Assembly: GCA_045562575.1 (NCBI GenBank)
Contig: JBJKVQ010000033.1
Span: 1 to 59,400 of the forward strand
Reading direction: 5' to 3'
Source of the DNA: UBA6952 sp045562575
GTDB taxonomy: Bacteria > Chloroflexota > Dehalococcoidia > Lucifugimonadales > UBA6952
Length of the DNA: 59,400 nucleotides
This document shows, piece by piece, positions 17,947 through 27,510 of the stretch. Made by a program: the position numbers and the translations under genes. Under the pieces are notes generated by a model. That model did no database searches, was not told where the DNA came from, and worked only from the letters and a program-made list of their open reading frames with translations. Numbering within the stretch: the first letter of the stretch is position 1; the number at the start of each line of letters is the position of its first letter.

Positions 17947-18648
17947 TTATCTAAGTAACTTTTGTATATTTGTCCATATAATATCATGAATTTCCTCAAT
18001 TGATTTCGTAGCGTCTATTGTAATCCAACTAGAATCTTTACTCATATTAGTATATCCCTGAAAGACGCGTTTGTGGAAATTAATCGATTCAAGTTCAAAC
18101 CTTCGACTACCTTCTACATCCATTCTAGGATTTTCTTTCTCTATGGAATTAGAAATATTATCTAATAAAGATAATTGTGAATTAACTCTATCTAAGGCTT
18201 TATCTGGTTCAACACTTAATAAAATCGTAAGATCAGGCTTAATTCCACGTGTACTTATATTTATGATATTTTCTACAATATCCAGGTCAATTTGTCGACC
18301 ATAACCTTGATAAGCAATAGTCGAGGCTATAAACCGATCACAAATAATTATTGTATCTTTATCCAAATTAGGTTTGATTACTTTTTCAATTAATTCACTC
18401 CTGGCAGACGAAAAAAGAAAAAGTTCTGTTAAAGAATTCATAGTTGCATTTTTAGCACGAACTGATTTCTTTCCATTTGTTCCACGTTCGGCCAATAAAA
18501 TTCTTCGAACCTCTTCTCCGACAGATGTACCGCCCGGTTCATGCAATAATAAAGATGAAAAACCTTCGGCAATTATTCGTTCATAAAGTAGTTTTGATTG
18601 TGTTGATTTACCGCTACCTTCTCCACCTTCAAATGCTACAAAAAACAC
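17947..18648 (-). CDS. tmk: Thymidylate kinase
   Basis: Tmk phosphorylates dTMP to dTDP for DNA synthesis. The P-loop GGEGSGKST starts at residue 8, HEPGGTSVGEEVRR follows, and the substrate and lid region is CDRFIASTIAYQGYGR. The 233 residues include a short basic insertion (about residues 58-70) before the helical LTELFLFSSARSELI. The start is GTG 18648, three bases after the stop of the R3H ATPase. It is the last gene of the pdxS-led operon and converges on the biotin carrier gene with a one-base gap. Confidence 0.95.
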   Translation of the reverse strand: MFFVAFEGGEGSGKSTQSKLLYERIIAEGFSSLLLHEPGGTSVGEEVRRILLAERGTNGKKSVRAKNATMNSLTELFLFSSARSELIEKVIKPNLDKDTIIICDRFIASTIAYQGYGRQIDLDIVENIINISTRGIKPDLTILLSVEPDKALDRVNSQLSLLDNISNSIEKENPRMDVEGSRRFELESINFHKRVFQGYTNMSKDSSWITIDATKSIEEIHDIIWTNIQKLLR

Positions 18649-18651
18649 TCA

Positions 18652-20256
18652 TTACCAACCTTTTTCTGTTTTTTTATAAACTTTAATATATCTTTCAGGT
18701 TCTTTACCATAACTTATTGAAACTAGGGAATTATTATCTATTACCTGATGTTGTAATTTACGAGTATACGCGTCTTGGGGTTCTAATTGTACACTTGAAG
18801 AGCCATTTTGAATCTGCAATATTGCATTTTCAGCATCTTCCAAGGCTTCTTGAATTAAGGATTTTACTTTTTTATATGAATCTATATTTTTAATGAATTC
18901 AGAGATTTGAGATACAGTATTTTTTCTTAATATATGTACAGGAGTTCCATCTAGTTCCGCATTTGTAATTACTTTAGGACTCCTTCGATACTGAGTTTTG
19001 GTAGTAACTACTATTTGAGCATCTTTGACATTCTCAACAATTTTCATATTCGTTTTATAAAAATCAGCTAACTGGCGAATAGTACTTTTACTTATACCAA
19101 AAGGTAAAATTGATGTGTACTCTATATCTTGATTAATTTCTACATACCCATTAGTTTTTTTAGCATGATTTTTGAAAGAGTTGTATCTATATTCACTTTC
19201 AAATTCTTGTATTTCAGGTAACTCAAATTGTTGTTCTAAATCTGGTAATAAAAATTCTTTCTTCTTGAGTACTTCTCCCAAACTATCTAACCATCTAATT
19301 TCAGGATTTGGTTTAATTGACTTTAATATATTATCTACAACACTACCTACATTTTCATGAATCGCCATTTTTTCTCTATTTCGAATTTCTAAAACTATTT
19401 CAAATGTTGGTGGAAGTTTTCTTTCAGTAACTGTTTTCTGAGTACCTCTTTTTCTAGCTTCTTCATCTCCCAATATAACTGTTTGAACACCACCAACTAA
19501 GTCGGAGAGAGTTGGATTCATCAATAAACTTTCTAAATCATTCCCATGAGCTGTAGCGATTAATTGAACACCTCTTTCAGCAATAGTTCTAGCAGCCTTA
19601 GCCTCAAGTTCTGTACCCATTTCATCAATGATAATTACCTCAGGCATGTGATTTTCCACAGCTTCAATCATGATGTCATGTTGTAATTCAGGGCGTGCTA
19701 CTTGCATTCTTCGAGCTTTACCAATACCAGGATGAGGAATAAATCCATCCCCTCCAATTTCATTTGAAGTATCGACTATTATCACTCGTTTTGATAAATC
19801 CACAGATAATACTCTTGCTAACTCTCTTAAAATTGTTGTCTTTCCTACTCCTGGTCTACCAAGCAATAACATGCTTTTATCTTCATTGACCAAATCAGTT
19901 ATAGCTTTTGTAGTTCCTTCTACAGATCTACCGACTCTGCAAGTGACACCGATAACAGTCGTATCTCTAGCACGGATTGCTGAAAATCTATGAAGTGTTT
20001 TTTCCACTCCTGCTCTATTATCATTTCCAAAGCTACCTATTTTTTCAGTTAATAAATCTAGTTCAGAAAATGAAATTGGATCCATGTCCATTTCTTCATC
20101 TCCATCTGCAAATCTAACTTGAGGTTTTCGACCTAAGTCCAAAACAACTTCAATAAGAGAATGTAGTTTATTATTTTTTAGAAGGTTTTCACGAATTTGC
20201 GATGGTAAAACATCTAAAAAACTATTTAGATCATCAATTTTCGTGTCTGGTATCAT
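18652..20256 (-). CDS. R3H-domain AAA ATPase (Ycf45/SpoIIIAA-like)
   Basis: This 534-residue ATPase is of the Ycf45/SpoIIIAA-like secretion-ATPase fold with a C-terminal R3H nucleic-acid-binding domain. Walker A (GRPGVGKT) is at about 133-140, VDTSNEIGGDG lies beyond it, Walker B is VIIIDEMG near 211-218, and TAHG is the sensor-like motif. After a variable middle (about 330-450), the tail has the R3H core PQDAYTRKLQH followed by SYGKEPERY. Proteins of this build occur in cyanobacteria, plastids, Firmicutes and Chloroflexota, and their exact role is unsettled. AGGGG six bases before ATG 20256 supports the start. It lies between the GNAT-like gene and tmk. Confidence 0.88.
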   Translation of the reverse strand: MIPDTKIDDLNSFLDVLPSQIRENLLKNNKLHSLIEVVLDLGRKPQVRFADGDEEMDMDPISFSELDLLTEKIGSFGNDNRAGVEKTLHRFSAIRARDTTVIGVTCRVGRSVEGTTKAITDLVNEDKSMLLLGRPGVGKTTILRELARVLSVDLSKRVIIVDTSNEIGGDGFIPHPGIGKARRMQVARPELQHDIMIEAVENHMPEVIIIDEMGTELEAKAARTIAERGVQLIATAHGNDLESLLMNPTLSDLVGGVQTVILGDEEARKRGTQKTVTERKLPPTFEIVLEIRNREKMAIHENVGSVVDNILKSIKPNPEIRWLDSLGEVLKKKEFLLPDLEQQFELPEIQEFESEYRYNSFKNHAKKTNGYVEINQDIEYTSILPFGISKSTIRQLADFYKTNMKIVENVKDAQIVVTTKTQYRRSPKVITNAELDGTPVHILRKNTVSQISEFIKNIDSYKKVKSLIQEALEDAENAILQIQNGSSSVQLEPQDAYTRKLQHQVIDNNSLVSISYGKEPERYIKVYKKTEKGW

Positions 20257-20281
20257 GCATGTCCCCTTTTAAAATTAGATA

Positions 20282-21211
20282 CTAATTTTGAACTTCTATT
20301 GAAACCTTTACCTTAGAAGTTAAATTGTTATATATTTTAGATTGCGTTTGATAAACTAATGTATAAAAAGATACTTGGTTAATTAAACCCAAATTATGAA
20401 GGCTATCAAGAATAGCTTTTGATTCAATATTAACTATCCAATAAAGTTGCTTTTTTTTAGCAAATTGATATGCTTCGAAAATAAGTTCTGGAAGTAGATT
20501 AAAATACTTCTGAATTATAGTGAGGCTTACTGCACACATTTTATGATAATCTTTCTTGGATAAAGAACCAAGAAAATTATTTCCATCGAGGTATATCAAT
20601 TCTTCAGCGTTAACATCTACCATACTACATAATTTTACTAAATCAATATCGTAATACGTTAAATTTTTCTTAACAAAAAACTCTAACGTATTTTCATAAA
20701 GGAAATCTAATTCAGATTTATATCTATTGCTATCAGATTTAGATAAATAATTTGGATTAGATTTGGATAAATAATTGTGGCCACCAAGCGTCAAAATCAC
20801 ATTTTGAGAAGCTATTTTGAATTTGGCACTAGCCGCACTATCAACCAATTGCCAATTATTAGGAATTCTTAATATCACTCCATAGGATTTTCTTTTTGCA
20901 ATATATGCCATTGAACTATCAAGGATTTTTTTCAATAAATCATTATTCACTTTTTCTAACAATAAATGGCGAATGATCCAATAATTTCTATTTGGTATTC
21001 TTCTTATACATATCAATCCATTTATAGAATTAGTGTTTTGTGAAATAAAGGTAATCTGATTTCGATCATATCCAAATATATTCAAACAGATTAATAATCG
21101 CTCAATAAATTTAAGTGGTTTGCCAATATTATCGGGTTTTTGAATAGAAAAATCTGGCATATCAGCTTTTAACACATTTAGGATGTCAAAAAAACCAAGC
21201 TTTTTAATCAT
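20282..21211 (-). CDS. Unassigned protein, possibly a degenerate GNAT-like fold
   Basis: I do not recognise a family with confidence. Residues about 65-145 have a strand-strand-helix-strand-helix-strand order resembling a GNAT acetyltransferase (GLICIRRIP, YWIIRHLLL, a helix, YGVILRIP, SAASAKFKI, VILTLGG), but no clear acetyl-CoA loop of the Q/RxxGxG/A type is visible. An imperfect tandem duplication (YLSKSNPN then YLSKSDSN, about 150-165) follows. The second half may be a weaker copy of a similar fold (LLPELIFEAYQFAKK, YWIVNIES). It starts seven bases after pdxT and is 25 bases from the R3H ATPase gene. No function is assigned. Confidence 0.75.
   Translation of the reverse strand: MIKKLGFFDILNVLKADMPDFSIQKPDNIGKPLKFIERLLICLNIFGYDRNQITFISQNTNSINGLICIRRIPNRNYWIIRHLLLEKVNNDLLKKILDSSMAYIAKRKSYGVILRIPNNWQLVDSAASAKFKIASQNVILTLGGHNYLSKSNPNYLSKSDSNRYKSELDFLYENTLEFFVKKNLTYYDIDLVKLCSMVDVNAEELIYLDGNNFLGSLSKKDYHKMCAVSLTIIQKYFNLLPELIFEAYQFAKKKQLYWIVNIESKAILDSLHNLGLINQVSFYTLVYQTQSKIYNNLTSKVKVSIEVQN
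20736..20776. repeat. 24-bp imperfect tandem duplication in the GNAT-like gene
   Basis: Two copies of a 17-base core (20736-20752 and 20760-20776), period 24 bases, differ at one position and encode a repeated eight-residue YLSKS unit. The frame is kept, so the gene stays intact. Confidence 0.8.
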
Positions 21212-21218
21212 TAATTAC

Positions 21219-21794
21219 CTAACTGTAAACTAAATCAATAAAATATTTATGAAACCTATTATCAGTAGTTAGTTCAGGATGGAAAGATGTACCTAAATTA
21301 TTACCTTGTTTTACTCCTACTACTTCACCATCATTTAGAGTACAAATCACGTCTACATTTTGTCCAATATCAAGAATTTTAGGGGCTCTAATAAATACAC
21401 CAGGAAAAGGATTTTCATTATCAAAAGAAAAATTAATTTCATCTTTAAAGCTATCGATCTGTCGACCATATGCATTTCGACTTACATTAATATCCATGAG
21501 GTTTAGAGGAATAGGAATATCTTCTTTAAGTTTATTAGCCATTAATATTAATCCAGCACATGTTCCCCAAATTGGTAGATCATTAAGTACAGCTTCTTGT
21601 ATCGCTGTCCTGAAACCGTATAAATCCATCAAGTAAGAAATCGTTGTACTTTCCCCACCAGGTATTACCAAAGCATCCAAATCAGAAATTTGACTAACTT
21701 TTCTTATCTCTTGTGGTAACACTCCTAAGCTAGAAAATGTTTTTATATGTTCTATAAAATCACCTTGAAGTGCCAAAACTCCAATTCCAGACAA
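21219..21794 (-). CDS. pdxT: Pyridoxal 5'-phosphate synthase glutaminase subunit PdxT
   Basis: PdxT releases ammonia from glutamine and channels it to PdxS to make pyridoxal phosphate without deoxyxylulose phosphate. IGVLALQGDFIEH opens the protein, PGGEST is at 46-51, the nucleophile lies in GTCAG (Cys79), and the triad is completed by SFHPEL (His172, Glu174). The 191-residue length is normal. The start is TTG 21794, three bases after the pdxS stop, chosen because the family begins just before GVLALQG. Tight coupling to pdxS suits their 12+12 complex. Confidence 0.95.
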   Translation of the reverse strand: MSGIGVLALQGDFIEHIKTFSSLGVLPQEIRKVSQISDLDALVIPGGESTTISYLMDLYGFRTAIQEAVLNDLPIWGTCAGLILMANKLKEDIPIPLNLMDINVSRNAYGRQIDSFKDEINFSFDNENPFPGVFIRAPKILDIGQNVDVICTLNDGEVVGVKQGNNLGTSFHPELTTDNRFHKYFIDLVYS

Positions 21795-21797
21795 TTC

Positions 21798-22682
21798 TTA
21801 CCATCCTCTTGTGGCTAATTGTTCCTCTTCTGGCATAGTACGAACATCTAGACCTCTCATTGCATCACCTAAACCTGAAGATACTTCAGCAATTACATCA
21901 GGGTCGTTAAAATGTGTAGTAGCTTTGACAATAGCTTTAGCCATTGCTGAAGGATTTGATGATTTAAATATACCAGATCCTACAAAAACTCCTTCAACGC
22001 CAATTTGCATCATAAGAGCAGCATCAGCTGGAGTTGCTATTCCACCTGCTGCAAAATTTACCACAGGTAATTTACCTGTTGCATGTATTTGTAATAATAA
22101 TTCATAAGGAGCTTGTAAATCTCTTGCTGTCGACATTAATTCTGTTGGATCCAAATTAGTAATTCGAGTAATTTCTCCCAAAACAGATCTTGCATGTCTT
22201 ACAGCCTCGACAACGTTTCCTGTCCCAGCTTCTCCTTTGGTTCTAATCATTGCAGCGCCTTCACCAATTCTTCGTAACGCCTCGCCGAGATTTCTGCACC
22301 CACACACAAATGGAACCTTGAAGTCATGTTTATTAATATGATTATTTTCATCAGCTGGTGTTAACACTTCTGATTCATCTATATAATCAACACCCAATGC
22401 TTGTAAAACTTGAGCTTCAACTAAATGACCAATTCTAGCTTTTGCCATAACTGGTATACTTACACCTTTTATAATTCCTGTAATCATGTCAGGATCGGAC
22501 ATTCTTGCAACGCCACCTGCAGCTCTAATGTCAGAAGGCACTCTTTCTAAAGCCATAACGGCACAAGCACCAGCATCTTCAGCTATTTTAGCTTGGTCTG
22601 GTGTTACTACATCCATTATTACTCCACCTTTAAGCATTTGTGCAAGGCCAGTTTTTAAATCCCACGTATTTTTCTCTACCAT
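21798..22682 (-). CDS. pdxS: Pyridoxal 5'-phosphate synthase lyase subunit PdxS
   Basis: PdxS condenses ribose 5-phosphate, glyceraldehyde 3-phosphate and ammonia into pyridoxal phosphate. The sequence is highly conserved: GGVIMDVVTP with Asp24, PVMAKARIGH with the Schiff-base lysine at 81 (the same number as in Bacillus), ALGVDYIDESEVLTPAD, and VCGCRNLGEALRR. The 294-residue length is standard. AGGAG eight bases before ATG 22682 is a good site. It leads a five-gene minus-strand operon (pdxS, pdxT, GNAT-like, R3H ATPase, tmk) with gaps of 3, 7, 25 and 3 bases. Confidence 0.97.
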   Translation of the reverse strand: MVEKNTWDLKTGLAQMLKGGVIMDVVTPDQAKIAEDAGACAVMALERVPSDIRAAGGVARMSDPDMITGIIKGVSIPVMAKARIGHLVEAQVLQALGVDYIDESEVLTPADENNHINKHDFKVPFVCGCRNLGEALRRIGEGAAMIRTKGEAGTGNVVEAVRHARSVLGEITRITNLDPTELMSTARDLQAPYELLLQIHATGKLPVVNFAAGGIATPADAALMMQIGVEGVFVGSGIFKSSNPSAMAKAIVKATTHFNDPDVIAEVSSGLGDAMRGLDVRTMPEEEQLATRGW

Positions 22683-22883
22683 AAAACATTCTCCTAACAG
22701 CTAGTATTAGTTAACTGAATAACTCCTAAAACATAATAGAATTATACTCCCTTAAGTCTATACTATGCAATTTAATTATTGAACTAGAATAGAACAAATA
22801 TCTTAGTTATCAATAATAATAATTCGTATTGAAGTATTAATATAATTTAACTACAATCAGCCATGAACAAATAAAGGGCTTTT

Positions 22884-24131
22884 ATGTTTAAAAAGAAAAT
22901 ATATCGTGGTTGGTACATAGTAACAGCAATATTTTTTGCTAACTGGATGGGTGCAGGTATAGGTGTTCCTATATATGGATTATTTTATGTTCCCATACGA
23001 TCTTCTTTATCTCTCACCAATTTAATGTTATCTCTACCACCAGTTATACGAAATTTAACTACACACTTTATGGGACCTATTGTAGGACCATTAGTAGATA
23101 AATTTGGACCACGCTACCTCATGACCATGGGTGCGATTATCGCAGGTTTTAGTACATTTCTCATGAGTACAGCTGATAGTTTTTGGGAAATCATACTATA
23201 TTTTTCGATTATAGGAGCGTCTGGACACGCTTGTCTTAGCCATATTGTTACAAATACAACTCTTGCCAGATGGTTTATAAAAAAACGTGGAAGGGCAACT
23301 GGAATTGCTACAACAGGGATTAACGTTGGGGAAGCAATTATGGCACCAGTAATACAATTATTAATAACATATGTTGGATGGAGAAAAACTTGGCAATTTA
23401 TGGCTATAGTACCGTGGTTAATTATAGCACCAACAAGTTTCTTATTTATGAGAAGGTCTCCAGAAGACCTCGGGTTAAAACCTGATGGAGACAGTGATCA
23501 AATTGTAGATAAACAAAATTTCACAAAATCTCCTCAAGATATTGAAGAAATTTGGACACCAAAGGATGCTTTTAAAACTACATCATTATGGGCTCTAGTT
23601 TTCTCAACCAATTTGGCTGCTATAGCTGTTATAGGTGTTGTTTTACACCAAATACCATTTATGATAGACCAAGGATTATCTCCTGGTATTGCCGCTCTTA
23701 GTCTTACAACTTATGCTATATTTGCCATACCATCTAAATTAATATGGGGGTTCTTAGCTGAAAAAGTAGCTATCAAATACTTAACATCAGCCTCTCTTCT
23801 AGGATCTGCAATAGGACTATTAATTCTAATACAAGCAAGTACAATAAAGGGAGTTTTACTATTTGGTGTTATTTATGGCCTAACTAGAGGGGCATGGGCT
23901 GTTGTCCAATCACTCATTTGGGCAGATTACTTTGGTCGTGCCTTTCTAGGCTCAATAAGAGGATTTGTTTCTCCAATACAAGGTCTATCTGCAATTTTTG
24001 GTCCATTATTTGCCGGTTGGTTAAGAGATACTACAAATAGTTACCAAATTCCCTTTTATACCTTTGTAGTTTTATATGTTATAAGTGGAATTATTATTTT
24101 GATAATACCTAAACCTATTTTAAAAAAATAA
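22884..24131 (+). CDS. MFS transporter, oxalate/monocarboxylate-type
   Basis: This 415-residue major facilitator protein has about 12 membrane segments. It resembles the OFA/MCT-like branch (oxalate:formate antiporter and monocarboxylate carriers): it opens with RGWYIVTAIFFANW, has LVDKFGPRYLM in the first intracellular loop, ARWFIKKRGRATGIATTG after helix 4, and RRSPEDLGLKPDGD ending the first half. AAGGG precedes ATG 22884. It is divergent from pdxS and followed by uvrA. Uptake of small carboxylates would fit the CoA-transferase genes downstream, but the substrate is inference only. Confidence 0.87.
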   Translation: MFKKKIYRGWYIVTAIFFANWMGAGIGVPIYGLFYVPIRSSLSLTNLMLSLPPVIRNLTTHFMGPIVGPLVDKFGPRYLMTMGAIIAGFSTFLMSTADSFWEIILYFSIIGASGHACLSHIVTNTTLARWFIKKRGRATGIATTGINVGEAIMAPVIQLLITYVGWRKTWQFMAIVPWLIIAPTSFLFMRRSPEDLGLKPDGDSDQIVDKQNFTKSPQDIEEIWTPKDAFKTTSLWALVFSTNLAAIAVIGVVLHQIPFMIDQGLSPGIAALSLTTYAIFAIPSKLIWGFLAEKVAIKYLTSASLLGSAIGLLILIQASTIKGVLLFGVIYGLTRGAWAVVQSLIWADYFGRAFLGSIRGFVSPIQGLSAIFGPLFAGWLRDTTNSYQIPFYTFVVLYVISGIIILIIPKPILKK

Positions 24132-24193
24132 ATTTACGATAGCAACTTTATCGTTATTTAGTGATAAAATATAAGAAAAATGTAGGAATTAGG

Positions 24194-27085
24194 ATGGAAC
24201 CACAAAAAATTATCGTTAAAGGTGCCCGTCAACATAATTTAAAAAATGTATCCGTAAATATACCAAGAAACAAGTTTGTTGTAGTAACCGGAGTATCAGG
24301 TTCAGGCAAATCTACTCTTGCTTTCGATACTATTTATGCTGAAGGACAAAGAAGATATGTTGAATCCTTATCCTCCTATGCTCGACAGTTCCTAGGTAGA
24401 ATGGATAAACCTGATGTTGATTACATAGAAGGATTAAGTCCTTCAATTTCAATTGATCAGAAAAATACATCGCAAAATCCTCGTTCCACAGTGGGTACGA
24501 CAACTGAAATATATGACTATTTACGGTTATTATTTGCAAGAGTTGGAGAGCCACATTGTTACAAATGTGGAAAAAAAGTAGAAAAACAAACTATTCCGCA
24601 GATTGTAGATACAATACAAAATATGGAAGAAAACCACAGAATTATGATCCTGGCACCAAAAGTTATCCACAAAAAAGGAGAACATAAACAAATATTTGAA
24701 CAAATAAAAAAAGATGGATTTGTCCGTGTACGCGTTGATAATGTAGTGCAAGAATTAACCGAAAATATTGAATTAAACAAACTAAAATGGCATACAATTG
24801 AACTAATAGTAGATAGAATCACCTCTGGTCATTCTACTGAGGAAAGTCGGATACACAGCTCAGTAGAAACAGCATTAAACCAAGGTGACGGCACCATAAC
24901 GATATTAGATGTCGAAAATAATCAAGAAACTGCAATTTCAGAGAATTTTGCTTGTGTGAGTTGTGGTATTAATTTTACTGAAATTGAACCACGTACATTT
25001 AGTTTTAATTCCCCTCATGGAGCATGTAATAGATGTTCAGGAATTGGTTATCATTTGGAAGTTGATCCTGACTTAGTAATACCAGATTACTCATTATCAA
25101 TGAGTAAAGGTGGTATTCTTCCCTGGTCTTCATCAGGTCGTCTATCCCAATGGGGTCGCAGTATTTTAGCCTCATTAGCTGACAAGTATAATTTTAATAT
25201 TAACGAACCAATGATTAATCTTTCTGATGAAATGATAGATATTCTCCTACATGGTGATAACGATACTATCAATATAACCCATGTCACCAAGCGCGGAATG
25301 CGATACCAATGGAACCGAAAATTTGAAGGACTAATACCAAATCTTGAACGTAGATATCAAAGTACTGATTCGGACTATTCCAAAAAAGAAATAGAAAAAT
25401 TCATGTCCAAAGTTGAATGCCCTGAATGTAATGGGAATAGGTTAAAACCTACTTCTTTATCAGTAAAAATAGGTCATGAAAATATAATATCCTTAACGAA
25501 TATGTCTATTAAACAAACTTGGGAATGGACAAAAGTCCAGCTTAATACAAAAGAACAGAATTCATGGATTCCTCAGAAAAATTTCCCTATAGCCGAACCA
25601 ATTATAAAAGAAATTAAAAACAGACTAGAATTTCTTATAGATATTGGACTTGATTATATTAGTCTAGATCGCCCAACTTCAACTCTTTCAGGTGGTGAAT
25701 CACAAAGAATTCGCCTCGCTACACAAATAGGTTCGGGTTTAGTTGGAGTTTTATATGTTTGTGATGAACCCTCTATCGGCCTGCATCCAGCAGATGGAAA
25801 TATGTTAATAACAACTCTAAAAAAACTTAGAGATTTAGGAAACTCATTATTAGTAGTTGAACACGATGAAGCTGTAATGGAATCGGCAGATTATATCATT
25901 GATCTAGGTCCAGGAGCTGGAGAAAACGGTGGTTATATTATTGCAGAAGGTCCATTAGAAAAAATTAAAAGTGTCCAAGAATCTTTAACTGGTTCATACT
26001 TAAGTGGTAGAAATGTTATACCTACACCATATGTACGAAGAAAAAATAATGGGAATTTTATTAATATTGTAGGTGCTAGAGAAAATAATCTGAAAAATAT
26101 AACCGTTGAGGTCCCACTAGGTAATTTAGTTTGCATAACTGGAGTCTCAGGTTCAGGTAAATCAACCTTAATCAATGAAGTTTTGTATAAAAAATTAAAC
26201 CAGACTCTGAATAAAGCTCGAGCTAAAGCCGGAGCTTGTGATTATGTTGAAGGGGTAGAAAATATAACAAAAATTATTAACATCGATCAATCTCCTATAG
26301 GCCGAACTCCCAGAAGTAATCCTGCCACTTATTGTGGAGTTTTTACTCCCATAAGAGAATTATTTTCAATGCTGCCAGAAGCTAAAATACGAGGATATGC
26401 ACCAGGAAGATTCTCTTTTAATGTTAAAGGTGGAAGATGTGAAGCATGTTCAGGAGAAGGTTCTATTGAAATTGAAATGCAATTTCTTGCAAATGTTACA
26501 ATACCTTGTGAAATTTGTGAGGGAGCAAGATATAACTCTGAAGCCTTAACTGTTCTTTTCAGTGATCATTCTATATCAGATGTATTAAACTTAACTGTTG
26601 ATCAAGCAATTAATTTATTTTCTAATATACCCAAAATTGTTAATAAGCTAACTGTAATGAAAGAAGTTGGATTAGGATATATAAAACTAGGACAGCCAGC
26701 AACAACTTTATCAGGAGGAGAAGCACAAAGAGTAAAATTAGCTACTGAACTTTCCAAAAGATCTTTAGGGCATACCTTATATATATTAGATGAACCAACT
26801 ACGGGATTATCATTATATGACTGTGAATATTTACTAGAAGTTATACAAAAGTTAGTAGATAAAAATAATACAGTCATATTAATTGAACATCATCTCGATT
26901 TGATAAAAAATGCAGATTGGATTATAGACTTAGGACCAAAAGCTGGAGAAAATGGGGGATATGTCATTGCTACAGGAACACCAGAATTTATATCCCAGCA
27001 AGAAAAATCAATAACTGGTAAATATCTTATTACTAAATTAAAAAAAGAAGCATATAATGTTCTTCAATCTACATCAATAGAATAA
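24194..27085 (+). CDS. uvrA: Excinuclease ABC subunit A
   Basis: UvrA is the damage-recognising ATPase of nucleotide excision repair. It has two ABC modules: Walker A VSGSGKST at about 34-41 and again VSGSGKST in the second half, with signatures LSGGESQRIRLA and LSGGEAQRVKLA. Zinc sites are CYKCG, CVSCG paired with CNRCSG, and CEACSGEG paired with CEICEG. The frame extends to GTG 24161, but ATG 24194 (963 residues) follows AGGA and begins directly before the family start (IIVKGARQHNLKN). After the final Walker B the sequence reads TTGLSLYD where TTGLHF.D is usual. No uvrB or uvrC is present here. Confidence 0.97.
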   Translation: MEPQKIIVKGARQHNLKNVSVNIPRNKFVVVTGVSGSGKSTLAFDTIYAEGQRRYVESLSSYARQFLGRMDKPDVDYIEGLSPSISIDQKNTSQNPRSTVGTTTEIYDYLRLLFARVGEPHCYKCGKKVEKQTIPQIVDTIQNMEENHRIMILAPKVIHKKGEHKQIFEQIKKDGFVRVRVDNVVQELTENIELNKLKWHTIELIVDRITSGHSTEESRIHSSVETALNQGDGTITILDVENNQETAISENFACVSCGINFTEIEPRTFSFNSPHGACNRCSGIGYHLEVDPDLVIPDYSLSMSKGGILPWSSSGRLSQWGRSILASLADKYNFNINEPMINLSDEMIDILLHGDNDTINITHVTKRGMRYQWNRKFEGLIPNLERRYQSTDSDYSKKEIEKFMSKVECPECNGNRLKPTSLSVKIGHENIISLTNMSIKQTWEWTKVQLNTKEQNSWIPQKNFPIAEPIIKEIKNRLEFLIDIGLDYISLDRPTSTLSGGESQRIRLATQIGSGLVGVLYVCDEPSIGLHPADGNMLITTLKKLRDLGNSLLVVEHDEAVMESADYIIDLGPGAGENGGYIIAEGPLEKIKSVQESLTGSYLSGRNVIPTPYVRRKNNGNFINIVGARENNLKNITVEVPLGNLVCITGVSGSGKSTLINEVLYKKLNQTLNKARAKAGACDYVEGVENITKIINIDQSPIGRTPRSNPATYCGVFTPIRELFSMLPEAKIRGYAPGRFSFNVKGGRCEACSGEGSIEIEMQFLANVTIPCEICEGARYNSEALTVLFSDHSISDVLNLTVDQAINLFSNIPKIVNKLTVMKEVGLGYIKLGQPATTLSGGEAQRVKLATELSKRSLGHTLYILDEPTTGLSLYDCEYLLEVIQKLVDKNNTVILIEHHLDLIKNADWIIDLGPKAGENGGYVIATGTPEFISQQEKSITGKYLITKLKKEAYNVLQSTSIE

Positions 27086-27100
27086 TACGACTGAAAAATA

Positions 27101-27505
27101 ATGCAACAAAAAAAAGACTCACAACCACAAAACTTTTCTGACTTACTTGGTTTTGAAATCCTTCAAAAAGATCACGAAAAGTGTATCGTAAAAATGGATA
27201 TACACCAAAGACATCTGCAAGGTGCAGGGTTTGTACAAGGTGGAATTATTGCCACTATAGCAGATGCTGCGATATCGATAGCATTAGGTGTTATCAAGGC
27301 TGAAGATACTACACTGTTTACTGTAGAAATGAAAATTAATTATATTTCACCAGCATCGATAAAATCTAAATATTTGCTTGCAGATGGCAAAATATCTCAT
27401 AAAGGTAATTTACTTTCATTAGGGGAATGCATTGTATATGATTCAGATAACAAAAAAATTGCACAAGTAATGGGAACCTGGATTACAGTCAAAAATAATA
27501 ACTAA
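27101..27505 (+). CDS. PaaI-like hotdog-fold thioesterase
   Basis: Hotdog thioesterases of this kind cleave small acyl-CoA or aryl-CoA thioesters in the cytoplasm. At 134 residues the protein has the family core GAGFVQGGIIATIADAA on the central helix and KINYISPASI on the following strand. The usual HGG of the helix reads QGG, a variant also found in this superfamily, so specificity may differ. No Shine-Dalgarno-like site is visible before ATG 27101. It lies between uvrA and a two-subunit CoA-transferase, five bases from the latter, suggesting joint use in acyl-CoA turnover. Confidence 0.88.
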   Translation: MQQKKDSQPQNFSDLLGFEILQKDHEKCIVKMDIHQRHLQGAGFVQGGIIATIADAAISIALGVIKAEDTTLFTVEMKINYISPASIKSKYLLADGKISHKGNLLSLGECIVYDSDNKKIAQVMGTWITVKNNN

Positions 27506-27510
27506 AAATT

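Noticed and set aside
24136..24154. Short inverted repeat ACGATA/TATCGT after the MFS gene as terminator or SOS box
   Set aside because: Only 6 bp, A+T-rich, with no T-tract; it does not match a LexA box that I know for this group.
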